64,000 nt of DNA from Cylindrodendrum hubeiense (taxonomy: Eukaryota > Ascomycota > Sordariomycetes > Hypocreales > Nectriaceae). This document shows, piece after piece, positions 1 through 13,556 of this stretch (positions are counted from its first letter, which is position 1; each line of letters begins with the position of its first letter). The translations under genes and the position numbers were made by a program. A model generated the notes under the pieces. It was not told the DNA's origin. It made no database searches and was given only the letters and a program-made list of their open reading frames with translations. Location of the stretch: contig JAANBB010000119.1 in NCBI GenBank assembly GCA_014621425.1, positions 32,040 through 96,039 of the forward strand, given 5' to 3'.

Positions 1-509
1 TACGTGTTGTTACCGAGACCGAAAGCGACGAAGTTGAGGTTGCCAAGGGCGGGATCGCTGCCCTCGGAGAAGGAGGCGTCCTCGCCGGTAATGAACTCGT
101 AGAAGTCAACAGCGTTATCGGTGGGCTCGCCCTCGCCGTAAGTGGCGAGAACGAACATAACGACTTTGTCGCTGGGGACAGTATCCAGGTTATCGAAGTC
201 ATACTCCTCGATATCAGCGACCATAGTCTCGAGACCGAAGCGGCTCTTGCCCTCCTTTGCGAGGCGAGAAGCGTAGTCCTCGGCGGTGCCGGTCTGGGAG
301 CCGTAGAAGATGACACAGTTCTTGCCAGTCTCCTCCATCTTCTCAACGATATTTCTCGTGCGCCCGGCCTTTACGCCATTGGAGGCAGCGAATGCGTTGG
401 CATAGGGGTCCTTGGTGACACCCCATACCTTGCCCTTGGTGAAGTATGCCAGCGTCCCGAGGAAGATTGCCCCCAGGACGATGACGTCCAGCGTGTCAAG
501 TTCGGCCAT
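1..509 (-). CDS. cprA: NADPH-cytochrome P450 reductase, N-terminal part (cut by left edge)
   Basis: Electron donor for ER cytochromes P450: passes electrons from NADPH through FAD and FMN. The reading frame is open from the ATG at 509 down to base 1 and gives the first 169 residues, beginning MAELDTLDVIVLGAI. Residues 6-23 form the hydrophobic ER anchor. The flavodoxin-like FMN domain follows: the phosphate-binding loop FYGSQTGTAEDYA (about 68-80), then ATYGEGEPTDNA, then a run ending GLGNNTY at the window edge. No intron is needed in this part. The FAD/NADPH half lies outside the window. The gene faces away from PAG1 across a 4.7 kb spacer. Family assignment is firm from the FMN motifs and the MAELDTLD start typical of Sordariomycete CPRs; the symbol follows Aspergillus usage. 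Confidence 0.95.
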   Translation of the reverse strand, partial: MAELDTLDVIVLGAIFLGTLAYFTKGKVWGVTKDPYANAFAASNGVKAGRTRNIVEKMEETGKNCVIFYGSQTGTAEDYASRLAKEGKSRFGLETMVADIEEYDFDNLDTVPSDKVVMFVLATYGEGEPTDNAVDFYEFITGEDASFSEGSDPALGNLNFVAFGLGNNT

Positions 510-3500
510 GGTGTGTTGGGGTCAGCGCGAGCACGAGCGCGTGCCGGATCGCGCTGTAGAGGATGGCGGCGGATGATAAAGTCAGAAGGAGAGTCGCCAA
601 CTGCCGTTGTAGGAGCCGAGAGCGCGGGAAGCGTTGTGGGATGGATGCGATGTCGCCTCGGTTCCAGGTGGAAGAGTCGCCTGTAGATCGGCAATCGGAA
701 AGGAGGCGGGGGGAGACAGCGGGATGTGGCGCAAATTGCCTACCAGCGCTTCAGTCAGTAACGTGGCCGGGAACACAATCGGCAATTCGGCCTTGGAGAT
801 GGATTTCAAGGGACTCACAAGCCCCAGAGTTGGATGCGATTTGGCAGGCAATCCAGGCTGCGAATGCCAATGCACAGAGGGAATGGGGAGAAAAGAATCA
901 GGCTCCAAGACAGAGGACTGCGACGAGAGCGGTTCGTTGCGGAACAGGACGGCAGCTTTATCTGGCGGAATCAGCTTGAGGCCAGAGTCCCTCCAAGCCT
1001 GCACTAATTAGAAGCCGTAGCCTCCCGCGGAATACAGGGTTCCCTCAAAGCCGCCAGGTGCCATTTCCCCACTACCCAAGGGATCTAGCGCCCTGTATGG
1101 GCCGCCTCGCGCTTCTATTGCCTTCCAGGTATCTTTTATGTACGTACCTATCCTACCAGGTGCCCCAGAGAGTCGGGAAAACCCCTCCTTGGTTGGCCTG
1201 ATGAGCGAGCCCCAGCCCTGGAGGGCGGCAGCGTAGTCTCGCCAGTGCGTTTTGTTTACTACCTTACCTACCTCTAATTAATTTACCTACCTAGGTACCT
1301 ATGTACAGCCGGGCCCAATTACGGAGGCCGGGGTCCGGGCATTCGGACATGGCCGCTGTTCTTGGGACGTAGTGGTGCCATCACATGAACCCATGCTTTG
1401 ATTGTGCTGTACGGAGCAGTACCGCTATTTTGTTTTAATGCCGGCTCCGGAGAGCCCAAGTTCCGGGGTTCCGAAAACGAACACGCAGTTCTCCACAACC
1501 ATGGGAATCTGGTGGACGATTCCGCACCGATCCCTCGGTGGGATGCATGCTCGGTCTCGCCCTCAGCTTATTACACTTGCAATTGCTGCTCGAGTCGGGG
1601 GTTTCGGCCGCCTGACCCGACGCATATATCTTCTATCGTCTTGTGATACCTTATCAACCGGCTGCTCACGTGCACAGCACCTGGACCCGATGGATAGATA
1701 TGCGGGAGTAATCCGCAGGATGCACCACGGCCTCATTAGGCAGTTTTACCCCATCTTATCCTTCCAGAGGTGTAGAGGCCATACTACTCGGAATAACTGG
1801 CGCTAGAATCATGAAGATGACCCCTCATCCAGCAATTAGTCCGAGGAGACCGTCGAGATGCCGACGCCCCGAACCCCTCCCTCCCTGCCGGTCTTTCAGT
1901 ATCCGCCAGCCAGCGGATCTACTCCGTCATTGAGCGCAAGCCGTCAGTGCCAACCATCGTACGGAGTACATTAGCAGGTGGATCATTGTTTTAGTTTGTC
2001 ATTCATACACCAGGTTTCAGTCGCTCAGCAGTCATCTTGGGTCCCAGACCGATCTAGACGACGCCGCACCTTCTGCTCCATTTAGCTCCTGCGATCAAGC
2101 TCCTGGCTCCCTTTAAGCCTCTTTAAACCCCCTCCTACCCATGGTATTATCTTGTCTCTACCTTGTCCAATCACGCTTGGGATCATGTAGTCTTAGCAGC
2201 ATATCCCGGGTTGGCCTTGGTCCTGAGCCTTGTCGCTAGTTTATCGATGAACCTCATGATTGAAATCTCAGCTGGGTCTGGACTTGTTCAAGCTCTTCCG
2301 GGATTAATTAGGTGCATGCATGGGACATGATGTCAACAAAAGAATCCCACATGTCCCGTATGCAATCAGTAATCGCGAAAGGAGGAAAGAACTCCAGACT
2401 CGCCTGGTTCCTGAGAGTCGGCTGAGCGACAACACATGGGCAAGGTGGCCCACCGATATTGACAACCAACCCGAGACGCTTCTGGGGAACTCAAGTACAC
2501 TAAACAGTCCGCCAAGAATTCGCCTAGAACATACTGGAATATGAACTGCTGGAGGTGGACTTCTGGAGAACCAGACAGCAGGATGCTATACGCAACCGCG
2601 TGCCTCTGACACATCCTGTTAACATGTCCACATTGTGACGATGTGTTTCCTTATGACTGGATTCTCATAACATCTCAACCTCAATGTGAGTCACTGTTAA
2701 GAAGCTGTCACCAAAGCCTAGTGAAGTTTCTTCGGCCTGGCTTCGTTTGGTATTTAATGTTGTGGAAGTCTCAAGCACCACAATCTGTTTTGCGCGACTC
2801 TCCATGCCACTACCGCGATAACGCGAAGACATGTGCGACTCGAGAACAACATTGCCCGAGTATCCATCTCGAGAAAGCTCAACGGAAGAGGTATCTAGCC
2901 TTTTAGCTCGATATCAGAACAAGACCGAGTTCTTTCGCTCTGACCTGGCCTATCGCCTTGATGGGGAGATCCAAGCCCATGGGCCACTACGTCCATTCCG
3001 TCATCAACCAGGGAAATGGCAGGGATTGACAATTGCCCAAACGAACGGAGCTCCCCCATCCCCGCGACCCCTCGAAACGTCCCCGCGCAACCCCGCCAAA
3101 TCGTCACCGTGGTTGTCCACCACGAAATGCCCGGATAAACGAGCCGGCCATCAACAACAAGATTTAGTACAATCCTCCTAAGCAGGCACGAGATTACGTC
3201 GAGGTCAGAGTTTAGATCTTACAAGCGTGGGCTGCTTTTCAGATTGCTTTGCTAGTACATTGAGAAATTCGTCGGCGTCAAGGAAATCTTCAACTTTTAT
3301 GAACCGACTGCGATCGTGTATGTATTGACAATAAGTAGATCAAGCGGATTGGCACTGACCCCGGCAGCAAGTCGTCGATGCCGCGTGCTTATGGGATTGT
3401 TTACGGGTAAAACGAAATAACTCATCTTTTGAGAAAACAAACAAAAAGCGGGTCTGAGCATGGGACACACGGATCCCAATGTCAAGTCCATCACATCAAT

Positions 3501-5224
3501 GTCTAGTTTGGCCCAAGGAATAGACTCTCAGTGTTCATCAACATACGAATCCATTACAAACATGTCCATTAGAGTAGACCGGGGGCTGCGTGCCACTTTT
3601 GCCGGGGTAATGCGGTCAGTGGAGGGCAATTGCATTGTTTCTTTGTTGGAAATAGGTAGCCCTCTCATTATACATATTACGTGGGTATTTTATTAATCGT
3701 GCCCGTCAACCCCCGGTCGCTTCAGAAACCCAAGTGAGCTGTTGGTTGGGTACAACAGGGTTGAGCTCTTTTTTCCTACAGATTACTTGCCTGCTGGCTG
3801 CCTGTACCTGAAGTTGCGGGTCGGTTGTTATTCATCCCTCTGATCGGTTGACACACCCTATTTCAATAGAATCTCGCAAGGGAGATGGACTGGTGGTCGG
3901 TTGCCTGGTATCTGGGTACACTACCCTTGATAATGGATGCCGAGAGACAATTTGGTGGGCTGGACCTGAGATTTCGCCACCGCGTTGGAGACCATTGGTA
4001 TCGAAGCTGTCACAGGTGAGACACTCTGCCTGGTTCACAACACAGAGCTTGAGAGCCTCGGCGATCCAGCCTCTAGTGGCGGGGCGCTGAGGACTTTGAA
4101 TGATTTTACTTAATCCAGTGGCTCATAGCTTGGCTCATAGCTGGTCTGACATCGATCTGGAAAGGGGCACAACAATGTCATATTCCGTAGTATTATTCGT
4201 TTCTGGACGGAACTGGGCCAGTGCGTCTATCAGTGGTGGGTTAAGTTCGGTGTGGCTGGCTGTCAGAGCGCAAGCTGAGGATGCTACGTGGTACTGCCGC
4301 CCGCATCCACCAGTGATTGACCCCGGCTATGCATCATACGAAGGTCACAGGTACTATGGATACTTCGTACCGAGCAGGTGTATAGTAACTGCCGCGCATC
4401 ATGGCAGGACGGCCATTGGGGACCCTGGCTAGACTAGCAGCGAGCATGACATTCCATTGAATACGATCTGAGCGAGGCGCCGCCATCACCCGTCACCCCA
4501 AAGGTCCAGAAAATCAACTCCCCGGCGTGAGGCTCCCAGCGCTGGGGTGCCTGGGCTTAGCGGGTGGGTTTAGCTGAGTGGATGACATGGGACTCATCAA
4601 AGTCTCACTCTCAGGCGCCTGGCTCGCCGTCATCCACCACCACCACCGCGCCCTCATTAGAAGAATTACTATGTAGATAAGATCTCAACCCCAGACCGGC
4701 CCCTTTCCTTGCAGCCAATGGATCGCCAGCGGTGGCGCGTGGTCTGCCCATGCCGGACGGCAAGGCGCTGATAGGCCGTGGCCCTTGCAGGTTTGCATGG
4801 ATGATGAGGACGTGGAAGCCCAAATTGATGGCTGGTTGCGCTGGTTGCGCTGTAGCCTCTCCCTTGCTCCCTTCGCGAGGGTTCTGGCCCAAGAGCCCAC
4901 CTAAGCTCGGCGCTCGGACGGTAGCGTCATTGTTGCTCCAGCCGCCAGAGGCCAAACTCGGTCGTGGGCCGTCTGGCCGTGTGTCTTGCCTCTGTTGATT
5001 TCCGTGACTACGTACCTAATTACCTGCCCAACCTACTGCGGAGCGGCTACCTTGATACCGTCCCTTCTCTTATCCAACCTCAGTCCTGCCAGCGATCAAC
5101 CCTTCGTTTTGCTTCCTGCTCCGCGTATCGTGCTTGTTTTCGCCTTGCCCTTGGTACGGATTGCCATCGCCTGGGACCGACCGACAACCCCGGATCATGG
5201 GACTGCGACTGAATCCGAGTTGAA
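510..5224. other. 4.7 kb gene-free spacer between divergent genes
   Basis: No ORF here looks protein-like: all are short, lack family motifs and overlap on several frames. It must hold the promoters and leaders of the P450 reductase gene (-) and PAG1 (+). At 1256-1306 there is a run of TACCTACC-type repeats around a CCTAGG palindrome, a motif seen again near 28500. No tRNA, 5S rRNA or transposon was recognised. Confidence 0.6.
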
Positions 5225-8200
5225 ATGGGTGAGTCCAGTTATAAGTGTGCCCGCCATCAGCTACCCGCCCCTCCTTCTCCTGACCCTGCGTTGCGCTGCG
5301 TGACGCTGCGTGAATGCCCTCGTCGCGGCACACCTCAGTGCTCGAACCGTCTGCAACTGGAGCTAGCCTGCGGCTAACTTGGCACTTGGCCAACGCTCCC
5401 CAAGTTCCACGAACAAAAGAAGGAGCATCGCCCAACATAGGACGTGATCGCTGATAGCCCCTTGTGACACCAAATAGTGCCGTCGCAGCCGCTGCCGGAC
5501 CACCTGCAGGATCCGCTCAGATTCTCGCCCCGGTCCGTTTCAAGACTCGACGAAGAGGATGAGGACGAGTCCAGTTGGGACCGAACCCTCCGTCCCGCTC
5601 TTGACCCGCCCCATCGTCCTTCGCACTCACGAGACTCTTCCGCCGACAAGATCTCCCAGCCGCCCCCGACCTTGACCTCGCCGCGCATCCACGCACCGCA
5701 CTCGAGAGGAGCCCTTGGAGGCGTTGTCGAGCGAGTTGTCGATCCGAAAACCGTAAACTACGGCCACCACCGCCAAACCTCCATTGTCCACGGGATCCAG
5801 CACTCGAGAAATGGCAGTCAGGCGAGCACCAAGTCCAGTCCCCTCAGTCCGCAAATGATTGCCGCCGCCGGCGCCAGTCTTGATCGCCTCGATCGTCCGG
5901 ACATGCAGTTTGTAGCTGCCCGCATCGACAGCGATGGCAGCTACCCATCAAGGCCGCCTACAGCTCTCTCTGGGAGTACCGTTCAGATGGACCGCTCCGC
6001 CTCTGCCGTCGACCTGTCCCCTCACAGCGCAACCCAGCGCAAGCTGGAACGCATGCATAGCAAGTCAAGACGCGACCATGCTCCTCATCACTCACATTCT
6101 TCCCGCCACCACAAGGATGACCAAAAGACTGTTGGCGAATATGCCTTGCACGTCTTGTTCACCTCTGTCAGTACAAGCCTGGACGGACCACAGCGTCTCT
6201 GGCTAACCTATCATAGTTCATAGCACAAGCCGAGGAGAAGTTGACGGAGTGCGTCACGGTACCGTTCGACCCCGAACCCCATATCGAACAAATCTGCGGA
6301 CCTGGAGTCGATCCCGCCTTCGACCAGTTGATCATCGCCCTCGGCCATATTGCGAGTCCAAAACCGAAGGCCCTGATCGATTCAATGATGCTGTGGAGGA
6401 AGAGCAAGAGCGATGCCGCCAACGAAGCTCGCAGTCATCTCCAACAATCACGAGGCGTAATCCCGGGAGGCCCTCTTTTGCGAAGGAACACAGAGCCAGT
6501 GCAGGCCGGGCCCCCGGGTTCCGGAGGGCCCGACAGCGTCTTCCCGAATGGACCGCCCACCCTCGCCGCGAGACAGGAATTCGTTGCCCAAGCCGAGCGT
6601 CGATCAGCCGTCTCCATATACATTCTGTGTCGGGTTTTACTGGAGGTGATAAGTCAGAGTAGTCTGGCTTGTATTACCCCTGAAATGGAGGACAAACTGG
6701 AAAGCATCATTTTCGGACAGCTTAAGATTGCTGATACTGAGCAATTGATGCTGTCACCTCTGAAGCTTGCCAATTGGAACTTATTTGCGCAGCTCCTCGG
6801 CTATATGAGCGATATCAACTTCGCCAGTGTCACCAGGAGATTCGTTGAAGACTTGGAGAGCTCTCTCCAGGAGCGAGTGGTAAAAAGCCCAACATCGTCT
6901 TCAGGGCGAGATGCTGAAGGTAAGGTGGAACTCGTCCTAGGCGGTATGAAGCATTTGCGGGTCAAAGTCTCGCCCGAGGAGTCATGGGAGCAGTCATGCG
7001 ACTTTCTGATCTCATTGGGCCGCCTGTTCAACAAGTCCCATGGTCAGAGGGTCAAGACTGCCTTTTGCCAGGTTCTGGATATGTTGCTTCTCCCAATTGC
7101 TGCAAAGGCCAGCAACAGCCACTTTATGCATCCGAGATGGGCTGAAGTCCTCTCCGCCATCGGACCTCGGCTTGCTCAGATGTTCATGAAACCACGACAC
7201 TGGAACATTGCTTTTCCCCTTACTGCTACGCTGCTCTGTGTTTCCCCCCCAGACAACTTCGGCTCCCAATGGCTTCAACTTATCCTCCCTTTGCAAACAA
7301 AGGCCAAGGATCGTTTCACGAAGCCTCTTTGCCTCCAAGTTATTTCTCGATTGCTTTGGACCTATCTCTACCGCACAAATGATACCCCTACGAATGCCAT
7401 CCGAAAGATGGACGAAATTATGAAACTAGTCCTACCCTCGTCGAAGCGCAGTTTGGTTGCCTCCGACACCGTCTGCACAGAGCCCTTGATCCAAATCATC
7501 CGTCTGATTGGATTCAAGTACCCAGAATACTGCTTTCGAAACATCGTGTTTCCCCTGGTCAATGCTGAGCTGTTCACCTCTAACAAGGAGCTGAAAGTCG
7601 AGCAGTTGGATCCCGATAGGGTGGTCGTTGGCATCCGGGCTTTTCTCTACATCATGTCCGACTTAGAGAAGGGGGAGCAGGGTCAACCACCCTTCCCACA
7701 ATCCTACGAATCTCCTGTCGCGTCTCCAGACCGGTTTCCCGTCTCTCCTGCAGTTTCTTCACCTCGCAACTCCCCCTTGTCGAACCCCACGACCACTCCC
7801 AAAGAGGAATACGTCACGCGTCCCGTGCTCACTCATGTTCTGAGCGACAATGTACGGGAATACTATCTCAAGTTTTGCGAAATCCTTGGGAAAATCACCA
7901 TAATCTGCGATAACACTTTCGGTGGCCAAGCTGCCTTGGACGAGAAGTTCAACAGTCCCGGTCCCAAGACCCCAATTGCCGAGACTTTTACCTTCTCCCG
8001 CAAGGACGATCACCAGAATACTTCAGATCAGAAGCAGGCATTCTATGAACTTCTCCACGTTGCAGTGCAGGCGTTGCCTCGTTGTCTGTCTGTTGATATC
8101 CCTTTCAACTCATTGATCAACTTGTTATGCACTGGTACGGCTCACGTGCAGTATAATATTGCCGAATCATCGGCAAACTCTTTGAAAGCAATTGCTCGAC

Positions 8201-11200
8201 ATTCTCATGCTCAACAAGTGACAATGGGGTTTGCCCGATTCATTTTCAACTTTGACGATCGCTATTCAACTATGTCTGACGGTGGAATGCTTGGCCACAG
8301 CCACATTGAGAACACTCTTAGGCTATATGTTGAGCTATTGCAAATATGGATCGAGGAGATCAGGTGCAAGACCAGGGAGGCCTCAATGGACCAGTCCGAC
8401 ACCACAGCCTCAGATAAAAGGGCCCTCAAGCTTGATCTCTCTAGCATCTGGGCTGAGGTTGATCAAGCGGAGGCGCATGGGCTGTTCTTCCTTTGCTCAC
8501 AGTCCCGACGGGTTCGTCACTTTGCTGTCACAGTTCTCAGACTCATTGTTGAGTTTGATATTGCTCTTGGGAAAGAGGTCGAGGAAGAGAAGGATAGCAT
8601 GAGGCTCATTGATATTCTGGAGAACGAGTCTAGCAAGGTGATGGACTTCAAAGACGAACAACTCTCGGTGGCAGAGCGTAGTAGGCTGCAGCGAGGCCTA
8701 CTGAACACCAACAACCGAGGTGCCTTGGTTGAACTCTGTGCCAGCGACGTCTCGTACGATACAACTTTATGGTTCAAGGTCTTCCCCAACCTGATTCGAA
8801 TCGCCTTCGACACATGCCCCTTCACCGTCACTATATGTCGGGATCTCATATGCAACCGCATTTTGCAGATGTATAAGCCGATCGTGTACCTTTCCGAGCC
8901 ATCACGTGGCCTTTACTACAACGGCGACCCGGGAAGTGCCCGTTTAGCTCCAAGGCCCGCCACGGCGCATCCGGAGGTGATGGTGGAACAATGGAAGCTG
9001 TACTTGATCTTTGCATGTACCACCCTCGCAGATCCCGGTGCTGCCCCAACCCCTAAGGACCCTCAACACGTCCGAAAGGGTTCGAAGCCAGTACAGAAGG
9101 ACAAGATTGTGACAGCACGGACACTGTTCAAGTACTTGATTCCTCTACTCTCTGTCTCTTCGGGCTCTGTGCGTGACGCAGTTGTCGTTGCCATGGGATC
9201 AATCAATATTCACATTTACCGAACCTTACTTGAGGAACTCCAAGGTCAAGTATCACGATGCAACGATGAGGCGCGTGCGCGGATGCACCAACGAACCAAC
9301 AGCAGCCCACGACGGAACCGCAAGATGGACCTACTGAGAACCGAGATTACTCACGTCTTCAAACTAACATCGCACTTCATCAATGAGCCAGACGTATATA
9401 ATTCCGAGTTCTTTCTCACCAACCTCACTTCATATACTAAAGACCTGAAGCTCTTCCTCATGGATGGGGAGGTACAGATGGATTGGGAGTTCCAAAAACT
9501 GCGACGCCACTATTGCGGCTTGATGGAGGCACTTTTTGAAGGCATCAACCGGACCAGAGACCCATCCCGATGGATGACCTTTGAGTCTCGTAAGTCCGCC
9601 TTCTCCTTGATGGAAGACTGGTGCGGATTCTCGCCAAATCAAAATCAAATACGGGTCCGTGAGGACACCATGCGCCAGTCTCTCATCGATCAGCAGACAC
9701 TAGGTGAACGGGGCACTGTCACTGCGGCGATGGAGATTGAGAAGAGGAACCTAAGAACCGCAGCTCTGAGTTCCATGGCCGCCTTATGTGGGGGATCTAT
9801 CAGCATCACGACTGAAGGTGGTGTTAATCTGCAGTTTGACATTCGCCGCATGCTAGCCTGGATAGAAGCCATCTTCAACTCGGGAAGCGACCGAATGAAC
9901 GTGATTGGAAGGAGAGCTTTGCAGAACCTGATCATCCACAACCAGGAGTATCCTTACATGTTGGAACACTGCATTGCGCGATGTTACCTTGCAGACGTCC
10001 CCAAGGTACTGGAGAGCTACTTCGCGGTTGTTACACAGGTACTTCAGGATCACATCGACTACCCCTGTCCCTTTTGGAAACTCCTTGGCCTCTGTCTTTT
10101 CACTCTTGGCAATGATCAAAGCGAAATCAGATCGAAATCCGCGACAGTATTGCGGTCCTTGGAGGCACGTCAACAGCGTAACTCGAAGGTCCAGGATTTT
10201 GACATTAGTATCTCCGACAAGACACAGGCTGTGTACAAATTGGCCCAGTTCGAGATATCCAAACGCCTTGCCAACAAACACACAGAACTAGCTTTTCACA
10301 TCTTCTCTGAGTTCACTCTGTACTTCAAGGACTTGCAGCCCGCAGCCCAACGTAACGTCGTCGCTGTTGTGCTACCTTGGATCCAGTCCATTGAGCTGAA
10401 CCTGGATCCAAATGGCGGTCCCACGGCCCAATCCTACGTCCTCTTAGCTAACCTGCTGGAGATTACCATCAAGTCCAGCGGCGCCCTGCATAATGAGGTC
10501 CAGGCTTTGTGGCAAGCCCTTGCCACTGGCCCCCATCCAGGGAACGTTCGATTGGTTCTTGACTTCATCATGCAGCTGTGCCTTGAGCGTCGCGAGCAGA
10601 ACTTCGTCGAGTATGCCAAGCAAATCGTCGTCTTCTTGTCGACCACAAATAGCACACCGGGCATCAAGGTTGTCGAGTTTCTGCTGATGCAGATCACGCC
10701 AAAGGCCATGGTTCCAAACGAGAAGAGAGACGCCATCCCACCCCCCCCCGATATCAGCCTACTCCCTTACTGCGCAGACCTCGCCGAGGCTCTCCCAGTG
10801 GGAACCAAGCAGGCTGGTTTCTCCCTAGGACAATTATCACTCATCTTGCTGGTCGACTTGATGGTTTCTCCTGTTCATCTCATCCCAGAAAACGTCCCGC
10901 TACTTCTCCAGGTGGTCACTGTCCTGTGGGACCACTACACTCCACTTGTTCAAGAACAGGCCCGCGAGATGCTAGTGCATTTGATACATGAATTAGTCAT
11001 CTCCCAGATCGATGACCAGACCCAAGATGTGGATAAAAAGTCGATTGAGGATTTGATCGACTTAGTCCGTCGACATGATCGGTCGGTTGTCTGGGGCTAC
11101 GAGGATAGCAATGGCAAGGTGGATGATCACGACAACAAAGTTCCTCCAAGCATGGAGTTTCTCACCGCAGAAGTCATTGGGACCTTCGAGATGACATTCC

Positions 11201-13170
11201 CGGGCATCAAGGAGCAGTGGGGACGGCTGTCCTTGACCTGGGCCACTTCCTGTCCTGTCCGGCATCTTGCCTGTCGTTCGTTCCAAATCTTCAGGTGTGT
11301 TCTTACATCTGTCGATCAATTCATGCTTGGAGATATGCTAGCTCGATTGTCCAACACGATTGCCGATGAGGATCCCGAGATCCAGTCGTTTTCAATGGAG
11401 ATTCTCACCACTCTGAAGACGCTGATTGTCAAGTTGGATGCCGAAAATCTACTCAACTTCCCTCAACTATTCTGGACGACTTGTGCGTGCCTCGAATCCA
11501 TTAACGAACGAGAATTCCTGGAGGCTGTTGAGATGCTCAATAAGTTCCTGAGTAAAGTGGATTTCCAAGTGCCCACTGTGCGCAGACTACTAGCTGATGG
11601 CCAGCCAGCCCGCTGGGATGGTATCTTCGAAGGCGTTCAACCCTTGCTCCACAAGGGATTGAGGTCTTCTTTATGCTGGCAAACCACTCTCGATACAATG
11701 GACAAGCTGGTCCAGCTCCCTAGTGACGGCTTGATTGGCGGCGACAATCGACTTTTCTTCTCCTTACTGGCCAACTTCCCTCGCTTCTTGAACGAGCTGG
11801 AGCGAGACAGCCCTAGCGAAGACGCCTTGCGAACAGCGAGTCTTCTTATGGAGGAGGCTGATCATCAAGGATTCGCGGGTATCGCCGTTGCCTTGCATGG
11901 CTTTGTGTCTAAAACGTCCCAGAGCCGCAGCAAGGACTTCCTGGTTGAACTATGGGGTTCCTTGCGCGAGTATTTCCTCCCCCATTTGGACTTTGAGATG
12001 GTTACGTTCCTCATTGGCTTACTTACCAACTCCCTGTCCTGGGTCAAGATTCAGACGATGAGAATTCTCTGTGTGGCAATTCCCGAGGTAGACATGCGGA
12101 AACCTGAGCTCGCTGGACATGGATCAGATCTCATCTCGCCACTACTTCGTCTCTTGCAGACTGAGTTTTGCATGGAGGCTCTCGAGGTGCTGGACAATAT
12201 CATGACAATGTCTGGAAACCATATGGATAAGCATCATTTGAGAATGAGCATGACACGATCAACTTCGAAGGCCATCCGCAAAGAGTATGAACGCACACAA
12301 AGTTTATTTGGCATTCCAGAGGCATCTGGTTGGGCAATTCCAATTCCTGCGAAAAAGACGGATGCCACACGTGCGAATATTCATGCCGCCTTCTACACAT
12401 GCCAAGGATCAGAGGGAATGTTACCAGAAGCCACACCAACACCCGAAGTCGAATTTCACGCCGACGACTTCCCGTATGGCTATTTTGGTGCTTCAGAACG
12501 AACTGAGACGATGATGTCTGATGAAGGTCGCGGTGATGTCCATGCTGGTGACCTGGTAACAAAACTGGATAGTCTCGACGATTTCTTTGACGAACCATCG
12601 AGCCCAACTACAGATGAGGACCGTCGATCATCAAGAACCATCACAGAGTTCACTCCCGAGTCATTTGAATCTGGAGCAGAATTGTATGACGAACAGATCC
12701 TGCCGATTTTGCATGAAGCGTCAAACAACACGTCATTCCAGAACGGATTCGCCGATCGTTCGCCAGTTATTTCGAGAGAAGGTAGCTCTAACACCATGAA
12801 CCCCGGTGCATTCAGCGCCGTCGGGCCTCCCGCTGCACGGCCTGGCCTTCACTCGCGGTCCATCACATCACCGTCAGCTCCAGCATCCTATCAACCACAG
12901 ATAGGAGAACTCACATCGGATGACGAGTATGTGGGGGGGTTCTCCGATGCCGATGACGAGAGGCCCAACACAGGCCATACGGAAAGTGCGTTTTTCCTAG
13001 AGAGTATGATCAATCCTCCTATGCGAAGGCCGCAGTCCAGGATGCGGCGAGTTACACAGAGTAGATCACGGGATGAGCGGTCAAGAGAGAAGGCACCGCC
13101 TCAACCAACGACGAGATTGGTGAACGCCATGCTTCCACCGAACATGGCAAACACGGGGGATATGCTATAA
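5225..13170 (+). CDS. PAG1: Cell morphogenesis protein PAG1/MOR2 (Furry family)
   Basis: Giant scaffold of the RAM/MOR network that works with the NDR kinase Cbk1/Orb6 in polarised growth. Model: exon 1 5225-5228 (ATG plus one base), intron 5229-5477 (GTGAGT...TAG), exon 2 5478-6166, intron 6167-6216 (GTCAGT...CTAACCTATCATAG), exon 3 6217-13170; 2548 residues. Splicing at 6166/6217 restores the run HVLFTS-FIAQAEEKLTE, and the downstream frame then stays open for almost 7 kb. Residues 1-230 are a Ser/Pro/His-rich, probably disordered leader. The rest is HEAT-like helical repeats corresponding to the Cell morphogenesis N-terminal, central and C-terminal regions of the family. The last 250 residues are acidic and Ser-rich (TDEDRRSS, SDDEYVGG), probably regulated by phosphorylation. 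The tiny first exon is the weak point: in-frame stops block a start inside exon 2 before 5477, so a start upstream is required, but another upstream exon is possible. Confidence 0.9.
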
Positions 13171-13556
13171 TGTCGGAGACGAAGAGATTAGTTGTATACG
13201 GCCTGGATTTGTCCATTTTCAATGTTGGTGGTATATATCTTAATTGTATGATGAGCGTGTATGTATGAAGACGCTAGATGAATGGGATAGGCATATCAGT
13301 GCATCATGAACCGTGTTCTTTGGGGCGTTTTAGGATACATTGGAAAAATCAATGGATATAATAGAGAAACTTGTTGTATTTCTTCATCCCAACACTAATT
13401 GTGGCGACGGTGTACTTGGTCGAAAGGGTTGTGCAGCCAAGTTCGGTTAATTGGTTACGCCCCGTTTATGCATACCCAAGCTGTTAGTTGTTCAATCTTT
13501 ACCGCTCGCGATCCCACAACGTCGCCGCCAGACTGGTCGCGATTTCAGACAAAATA
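13171..13556. other. Spacer between PAG1 and the RRG7-like gene
   Basis: A 386-base stretch that must carry the PAG1 3' end and the promoter of the next gene, which reads in the same direction. AT-rich around 13240-13400, with no ORF and no other feature visible. Confidence 0.5.
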
